A stretch of DNA of 64,000 nt, taken from Haemaphysalis longicornis (Eukaryota; Arthropoda; Arachnida; Ixodida; Ixodidae). Where the stretch lies: the NCBI GenBank assembly GCA_013339765.2, contig CM023449.1, forward strand, positions 205,679,422 to 205,743,421, in the 5' to 3' direction. The notes beneath the pieces are model-generated. The model did not search any database. It was not told the origin of the DNA and was given only the letters and a program-made list of their open reading frames with translations. Of this stretch, positions 57,711-64,000 are shown one piece after another. Position 1 is the first letter of the stretch. Each line of letters opens with the position of its first letter. The position numbers were made by a program, and so were the translations under genes.

Positions 57711-58385
57711 CTTGCAGTGCAATAATCCCCACAACACACACGATATGTTTTTAATAACTTCACTCGAGCGAAAAACATCAACATTCGCAACTGTAGTTCT
57801 CGGAAAAGCAGGCACACGACACACTTTATAGCGCGATCATTTTAAAAGTGTAGAGTTGATTGGTACGCTGGCTATTCATTAACATAACACAATTACAATA
57901 TTACGAATCCACAAGTTCATAATAAGTGCTGCCATCGTCTTGCGGACGTCAGATATTATGAAACAGTTAGGAATTCAACAAACAAAAGCAGGCTAAAACA
58001 AATCGCAAATATAAAATATTTATAGCAATCACATAAATTTATTATGGGTACAGCCCAAAATACGCTATAGCACTATCCTTTCAAACTGTATGGGCCATGG
58101 CCCTTCGGAAATAAGAGACCGCAGCAAGCATATGCCTCTCCAATTTGCAAACAAAAGAAAGAACCAACAACATTTAAAGATCAGCGTAGTACCATCTAGG
58201 ATGCTCTTGCAATTGCACACACAAAACTGTGATTTGCAGCGGCTTAAGAAACATCAAAACGGAGCGTGAATCACTTAACAGCAGCATAGCGCAACGCGCG
58301 CCGCCTCGGGATCTCCTCGGGCGGGGCACACCACCGCCACGCGCGGCGGTTAGCAAGTTCGGCTTCAAGGGCGCTGTGGGGAGAA
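57711..58385. other. Right flank of the nest; direct repeat B copy 2
   Basis: AT-rich with no gene. About 58140-58243 resembles 54245-54350. CpG-rich DNA with CCGCCACGCGCGGCGG at about 58332-58347 precedes the inverted-repeat end. Confidence 0.35.
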
Positions 58386-58424
58386 GGCGCCGCTTTTTCC
58401 ACTACAGAAGTATTCTAGTTCACT
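58386..58424 (-). repeat. Inverted-repeat end, right
   Basis: Inverse complement of 51674-51716 with few mismatches (AAGTATTCTAGTTCACT exact at 58408-58424). Confidence 0.6.
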
Positions 58425-58657
58425 AGAGTGCCATGTTTTTATTTTTTCTCTCTCAAACGTGCATGCCGATTTTTCGGACTTTTTCTCGATTTCCGAGGCC
58501 GTTTTTCGTGCAATAAACGTCCACAGAGTGTCTTTTCGGTTGGTATCCTGCATTTCCACATAATGTTATTCCTAATGTTGAGTTTTTAAAAATAAAATGT
58601 AAACATAACCTGACCTGATCCATATCGGTGGTGTTCTTTAGTAATTATTAGGAAAAT

Positions 58658-58957
58658 TTGGTTGTATTTTTTAACGAAAAAGCGTTTGGTCCAATGTACA
58701 CCGCCGAAATGTTGAAGGCGTTACAGCGCCAGGACAGCATATGTAAGGAAAATACGGGCAGGATAACCTTCGGAGTAAAGCGAAACCTTCCCGAACCTAA
58801 GCAGTGTGCGACAGGAAGGTACCATCTCACCAAAATTGTTCACAGCATGTCTGGAGAGGGTATTCTGGGAGCTGGACTAGGAAAACTCGAGGTTGCGGAT
58901 AAACGGAGAATACATGAAGCATTTGAGGTCTGCAGACGACAAAGTCTTGCTCAGTAA
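58658..58957 (+). CDS. Unrecognised 99-codon open frame
   Basis: A plus frame of balanced, charged composition (for example EMLKALQRQDSICKENTGRI and EVADKRRIHEAFEVCRRQ), with a helical C-terminal part. It reads like real protein, unlike most frames here, but is short, has no motif I know, and the sequence after its stop (HKNCRN) could be a continuation. It may be an exon or a transposon protein fragment just outside the inverted-repeat nest. Confidence 0.2.
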   Translation: MVVFFNEKAFGPMYTAEMLKALQRQDSICKENTGRITFGVKRNLPEPKQCATGRYHLTKIVHSMSGEGILGAGLGKLEVADKRRIHEAFEVCRRQSLAQ

Positions 58958-61900
58958 AATTGGCACAAGAACTGCAGAAACTGATTGAGGAACAACAATC
59001 AGCAAGCTTTGCAGTTGGGCTAAGAACTCGTTCTAGATCGCATACAGCATCCACGTGCATGCCCACTACACGGAAGCCTTCAAGTAGATCACATATTTTC
59101 AACTACAGCAGATTTCTTAACGGTATACGGAAATGAAAAACTTTTGCGGGTGGAATGCATGCAAGCGCAGTAGAGCAAGTATCAGCCATGGCACAATAAA
59201 GTGTTAACGAAGCTATGTTGGCAGCCTCTGACATGCACGTGCTAAGAAAATGCTGGAAAATTGGAGTTCATGAGCTTCCTTTTAAAAGACAGACTACATG
59301 AAAGACCTATTCTGTGAAACGCGCCATTTCTGCTCCCGCGATTATTCACTTTCCTTTTATTTTGATTTGCATCGTTCAACCACGCACCATCATTAACGCA
59401 ACATGTATACCAGGCTAGCCATGTTTACGCATAGAGTTACTTACGTAGTATAAAATGCACCGATCATAAACCCAGGGAACGTTCAGTGAGGGCGTCGTCA
59501 GTCAGAAACAGCCACTCGAAAGCAGTGCGTCACAAATAGTTGGCCTCGGTCACCCCCTCTCGGATTTGCACCACAACTAGCGCGGAATCTGGTTTCTCGA
59601 AGCAACACTCCTAGTTTCCGCCCGGCACGTAGCGCGCACTTCAAAGTCTGCGGGGTTTCATTAAATCGTATTTGGGAACAACGGGCTTAATATAATCCCT
59701 TCGCATGCAGGCGGTGGGCGTACGGAGTTTGGAGTGCTTACGTGGCGTCAGATTCAATGCACCGAGGATGGCACTGTGATATTAGATGCAACTATATGTT
59801 CCCAGTTTGAAGACTGCCCATTGGTTTAAAGCCTCCAAACCCCGCAGTATGAAGACACTGATTCACGTTTAAATTTATGGGAACTTAAATGACTTCGGGA
59901 CATTTGTTGCCAACGTAAGATTGCTATCCGATACACACTTAGTTCACTAAATTCGACTCAAGCCGTCGTATACGTTAAATGAAAGCTGTGATATCGTGTG
60001 TGGGAGCAGAATGGCGCATTATGACGACTCTAGGAACCCTTTATTCCTGCAGATTAGGGTGTCTTTTGTGGTTTAATTTTTGCTCATAATCATGAGGGTG
60101 TCTTTTATGACAACGTAAGCTCATAACTTTGAAATGATCTCTCAAAAGAATTTTCTTGTGGCGGGCAGGGGGGATAGGTTGATTGTAGTTCCTGCTAGGT
60201 CGTTTATCCCTTGTAGATCGCGATCAGCAGAAGCAATGTAAGGAAGGAAGAGAGAGACCCTGCGGGAGATATGCGCTCTACGCCTGGCAATACTTTGGTC
60301 AGAATAGGCAAGGTAATTTTCCGCAGACCACAGAAAGCCCTCCACTCAACTCGTGCCTACAAGTTTTTTTTTTTTGTCCAAGGCCACCCCCCAAAGCTTC
60401 TCAGGCTTAATTTAAAACTCGACAACAACCACTGAGCCTGCCGCGCTCTTAAGGATAATCTGTGACTCTGCCACGGACACCCGCAAGAAGCCCTCTATAC
60501 AGCTTAAAAGCTTGCCCGCGTCAAGACCACCCCCAGGCTCTCACAACTTTGCCGGAGATGTCAGCGAGCATTAGGCAGCTCGCAGATGTTGGCAGGGACG
60601 GCTGCTGCTGGCATCGGGCCCTCTCAAAACTTCGTCTCCAAACAAACACGAGCAGGTACACGGCCGTAATTTAACCCGAACGAAAACAGTACGCCTGACT
60701 TGCTTACGAAGTAATCCCTAACTACGTAGCACCTCTCCGTCTCGTGCGAAGGCCGTCGAGGTAACGCGTCTCCCTCGGCGCCAGTGCTCGTGTTGTACTC
60801 ATTCCACAACAGCTGAGCCTGGCCGGGAGGAGAAGGAAAATGCCTCGCACAGTTCGTCAGCGTGTCCCGGTTAGGCTTCGATTATGCATTTAGCTGGCGC
60901 TGCCGCTTCCGCCGGGTAACTGCGTTGGTAGGGCGACTTTCTTGTCTGGAATAATGCCTTCAGAACCAGAACCAAGTGCGGGAAAGGCTTACGCGTCACT
61001 TGGACGATAAATTTTTTTGCTCTATTTCACGGCGACGGCAGCCGTTATTTGAAAGCGATTACGTAACATGAAGTCACTTTTACGCAGGCCGAAGTTGCCA
61101 TTGTGTGACGTGAACTTTCCCGCCAACTGTTTATATTACGTCACGTCCTCACAGCCAATCATAGAGATGGTGTGACCTACAAGTCATATTGTTGTTGAGT
61201 AGTAAAGAGAGGTTTAAGTCTGCTGCATTTCGCCTAGTTTTATGTAACCGGCGAAGAATTATGCGCTTTGAAGAGAGAGAAATAAGGCAAACCTTAAAGC
61301 TGAGGCTAGTAAACGTAATGAACCGTCAAAATGACGAAAGCGCACACAGCGGCTTTGTCAGTCGGAAGTACGTGACAAAAGCTGAAAGCCAATCAGAAAA
61401 GGCTTCCGGCGAATTCATGATTCACGATGAATTGATGAAGTGGAGAACAGGGCCCTTGGATAACGGGTCAGCCTACACAAAGTAATGCTACACGGACAAC
61501 AAATCTGAGACGACACACAGCGCTCACACTATCAAGTGAAGTTTATTCCCCCTGCGCCTGTCCCGTTGTTCAATTCTTGGAAAGTAGTCGTCACGCTGTG
61601 GTGTGCGTGCAGAAATTACTTTCGTTCTGTGTGGAGAGCACTGATGCTGTGCTGAGAAGGGAAGTGGCTTGCAATTAAATATCGATTGCTTCCATCAACT
61701 CGCGTGCAAGCCTGTGGTGGTTTTTATGCATGGTGAAGACTCCGTGAAGGCCTGCTTTACACTCGCTGCAGCCCCGGTTTTGCGCGGCCTAGTGCCCTGA
61801 CGGCACGTTCTTTAGGCTGGCTGCGTGTTCTCTTATCCGGTCATTGATACATCAGCGGGTTTGGCTGAAGAAACTGTAATCACACGACACGGCCCCCTGT

Positions 61901-62949
61901 GTTCACATGTGGCACCGTGTCAGTGTGCCAAATAAAGCTTCCAGCTGTACAATGGACCGTCGGATCAAGTAGAAAGCGTGATTTCGCATGGAAGATATCC
62001 CAGCTCAAGTTAAGTGAAAGCTATGGTGTTGGTCTGGACACGTCGTGCGAGGGGCTGGAAACCGGTGAATCACCAGAATAAGGCAATGGACGCCGAGGAA
62101 CAGGTTTCAGAGTGGGAGAAGAGGGATAACTCGGCGGAGGGATGCGATTTGAAAACCTGGTGGGAAAGAATGGATTCCGACAGCACAGGAAAGGAGCAAT
62201 CAGAAGGCCAAGGAAGAATTTTTATTCTCGTAACGAGCGTAAATGAGACCAATGATGATCAATATGATGAAAATGATCACAACGACATATTATGCTGAAA
62301 GCAGTTTTGCATAGCACGTGAGAGCGCTCACCAAGCACAGAAAACATCCCTGCACGGGAAGTGTGAGATCATGTCCGGCTGCACACAGACATTGAGACGC
62401 GACAGCAAGCAAGAAAAAGTCCTCTGGGAATTTCGCTCCACGCGGTTTGAAGGTGAAGGCCTAGCGATGCTTCCTAGAAACTTCTTTAGTGCTACATGGT
62501 ATTTGTGCGTCTTTCTTCGCTTTCTTTTCTTTATTGCTGGCGCGAATTACATCGACCGGCTTCTTTTCTGCAGCACCGCCCCTTCGCATTTGTTTCTTCG
62601 TCTTACGGCGCGAATGGCATCATCAAGCAGATTGGCGCGCACCACGGATTCCCCAGAATGTGGGCTCTGCGGGGCCCGTGTGCACATGTTGTACTCACGT
62701 GCCATCACTCTTAGAGGTCACGCTGCACGCACTCTGTGCGCAGCGCCGAATGCGGGCCCGGCAAATCGCGCGATGCGCTTCGAGGGGTGTGTCGCAGGGC
62801 GTGTATCTGCGGTCAAAAGGTGAACTTGCGCATCCGCGGCGAAACCGGTGGGGGAGTTTGCACTAAGGGCCTCCTTAGCTATTTTAGGGGCCTTAGGGAC
62901 GTCCAGCTACTTGAGGGGTCAAACAATGTAAGCAGAGTAAATATTGAAT
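58958..62949. other. Intergenic stretch, no supported gene
   Basis: About 4 kb with frames up to 150 codons (62371-62823) that show no motif I recognise. A T-run is at 60366-60375. CpG-rich DNA lies at 62600-62840. No repeats or RNA genes are seen. Confidence 0.4.
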
Positions 62950-63645
62950 GAAAAGGAGAAGAGGTCGGCCTGAGGAAGTGATCTTGGGCCTGCTAGTTCC
63001 CACTGGGGGGAGGGTATTGGGGATAAAAAGAGAAAGGAATGAATATGAAAGGCTTGGGATATGACAATGAAATCGACAAATGAACCATGTAGAAGCCGTA
63101 AAACCTCACACACAACGGGGCGCTGAATCACACGAATACAGTCCAATTTTCAGCACATGATTATTGTCCCTAAAAAAACAAAAAAGAAACATTGAGTCAC
63201 TATTTCGCAGTCTTACATTTTGTCGCAACCTAGAGCCGAGAACCCAGAGAGGAGTCACTAAGGAATGTAAGCAGTGCTTTAACGGCTGGGCTTTGTTTCC
63301 TGTTGTCAGCCCACATTGCCAAAATCTTTTGTTCGGACAGAGGGCGAGTGTCCAAGTGTAGTAATGCTGCCTCAAGGTTCTTTCGCTGCCTATAGTTCTT
63401 TAAACAAGAGCTAAGCGAATGTTCGATAGTCTCAGGAAAACCGCACAGAAGGCAGTCGGTTGTGTGGAGATACTTCCGGGTCAATGCTACTCCAAGATGC
63501 AGCCTGTGCAGCAATGTCTCTTGACTTCTGCGAAGTCGAGGAGCATGATTGAGCCAGACATTTCCCTCTAGATCGAGCCTGTGAAGGCGTTCACGCAGAT
63601 TCTGCTGGTCCGACGAATTGAAGGCTGCAGCTTGTTTACGTGCTG
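62950..63645 (-). pseudogene. LINE 3' part: C-terminal zinc finger region and 3' UTR
   Basis: Minus-strand frame 63670-63230 reads ARKQAAAFNSSDQQNLRERL, then RRSQETLLHRLHLGVALTRK and CLLCGFPETIEHSLSSC, ending DSSLGSRL-stop. TLLHRL-LGVA and a C-x2-C...H...C finger follow the RNase H domain in several LINE families. The 3' UTR is pyrimidine-rich and runs to about 62950. It is the continuation of 63913-64000, split by the SINE. Confidence 0.8.
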
Positions 63646-63660
63646 AGTATCGCGTTAGCA
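63646..63660 (+). repeat. Left SINE target-site duplication
   Basis: AGTATCGCGTTAGCA, identical to 63898-63912. Confidence 0.93.
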
Positions 63661-63897
63661 GACCCGCCACGGTGGCTCAGTGGCTAAGGCGTTGCGCTAC
63701 TGAGCACGAGGTCGCGGGTTCGATTCCCGGCCGCGGCGGCCGCTTTTCTGATGGAGGCGAAAAGCAAAAACGCCCGTGTGTACGAGATTTCGGCGCACGT
63801 TAAAGATCCCCAGGTGGCCAAAATTAATCCGGAGCCCTCCACTACGGCGCGCCTCATCGCCTGCGTTGCGTCGGCGCGTTAAACCATACAATTAATC
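63661..63897 (+). mobile_element. Full-length tRNA-derived SINE
   Basis: A 237-bp element with perfect 15-bp target duplications. The head is tRNA-like, with pol III A box TGGCTCAGTGG (about 63673-63683) and B box GGTTCGATTCC (about 63717-63727), followed by a GC-rich linker, the body TTTTCTGATGGAGGCGAAAA and a TAAACCATACAATTAATC end. It would be transcribed by RNA polymerase III and mobilised by a LINE. In design it resembles SINEs described from ixodid ticks, but I cannot confirm the family. The tRNA-like part continues into unrelated sequence, so it is not a tRNA gene. Two headless relatives lie at 52.9 and 54.5 kb. Confidence 0.93.
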
Positions 63898-63912
63898 AGT
63901 ATCGCGTTAGCA
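63898..63912 (+). repeat. Right SINE target-site duplication
   Basis: AGTATCGCGTTAGCA, identical to 63646-63660. Confidence 0.93.
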
Positions 63913-64000
63913 TCCTGTTTAGTGATGGGTATAGTCAAGAGAGTTCCATTGTGGCGTGCCTGCTGTGCTTCTGCATCCGCCAACTCATTTCCAGTGATGC
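63913..64000 (-). pseudogene. LINE RNase H domain end, cut by window edge
   Basis: The minus strand reads ITGNELADAEAQQARHNG, the H.GI.GNE.AD region of a LINE RNase H domain, then TLLTIPITKQDANAIL, which continues on the other side of the SINE. A shift of frame occurs near the SINE insertion site, so the element is inactive. The RT should lie beyond 64000. Confidence 0.8.

Noticed and set aside
63661..63735. tRNA gene on the plus strand
   Set aside because: A and B boxes are present, but the sequence is continuous with a SINE body and bounded by SINE target duplications, so it is a tRNA-derived head.

Overview
The window looks like non-coding, transposon-dominated nuclear DNA of an animal, most likely an arachnid and probably an ixodid tick. 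The reasons are the absence of dense long ORFs, the many fossils of RNase H-bearing LINEs with pyrimidine-rich 3' ends, a tRNA-headed SINE similar in design to those described from ticks, and many MITEs. I did not recognise any cellular gene with certainty. Species-level placement is inference from sequence style and was not checked against any database.

Layout. 1-21.8 kb is mostly featureless intergenic DNA. It holds a TG/CA tract (0.9-1.06 kb), a LINE RNase H fossil (4.76-5.16 kb), a LINE-like 3' end (7.5-7.6 kb), CpG-rich stretches (9.7-10.3, 14.5-15.25 and 17.3-17.65 kb) and a second RNase H fossil on the minus strand (21.1-21.76 kb). 21.8-26 kb has a TA-flanked pogo-like MITE, a minus-strand RT fossil and a LINE-like 3' end with a long TGAT tail. 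At 26.44-26.73 kb on the minus strand lies the best candidate host exon, with a mitochondrial-presequence-like start and a good splice donor. 27.4-30.5 kb is the best preserved LINE. Its RT half is inverted relative to its RNase H half, the whole insertion is bounded by a 13-bp target duplication, and a 358-bp TA MITE sits inside it. This is a textbook twin-priming structure.

30.5-46.9 kb is again mostly silent, with tetranucleotide tracts and stem-loops. 46.95-49.98 kb is a tandem array of about 150-bp monomers interrupted by two insertions, a 5'-truncated LINE and a nearly perfect palindromic LTR-like unit; removing both restores the 150-bp register. 50.2-51.2 kb holds a LINE ORF1 zinc-knuckle fossil. 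51.67-58.42 kb is a nest of inverted repeats, including a fold-back element with arms of about 700 bp, 34-bp perfect inverted repeats, direct repeats and two headless SINEs. The right edge (62.95-64 kb) is a minus-strand LINE broken by a complete SINE with a 15-bp target duplication.

There is no operon-like logic here. The genes 'work together' only in that the autonomous LINEs are the plausible source of enzyme for the SINEs and for the truncated copies, while the MITEs and the fold-back element depend on transposases not encoded in the window.
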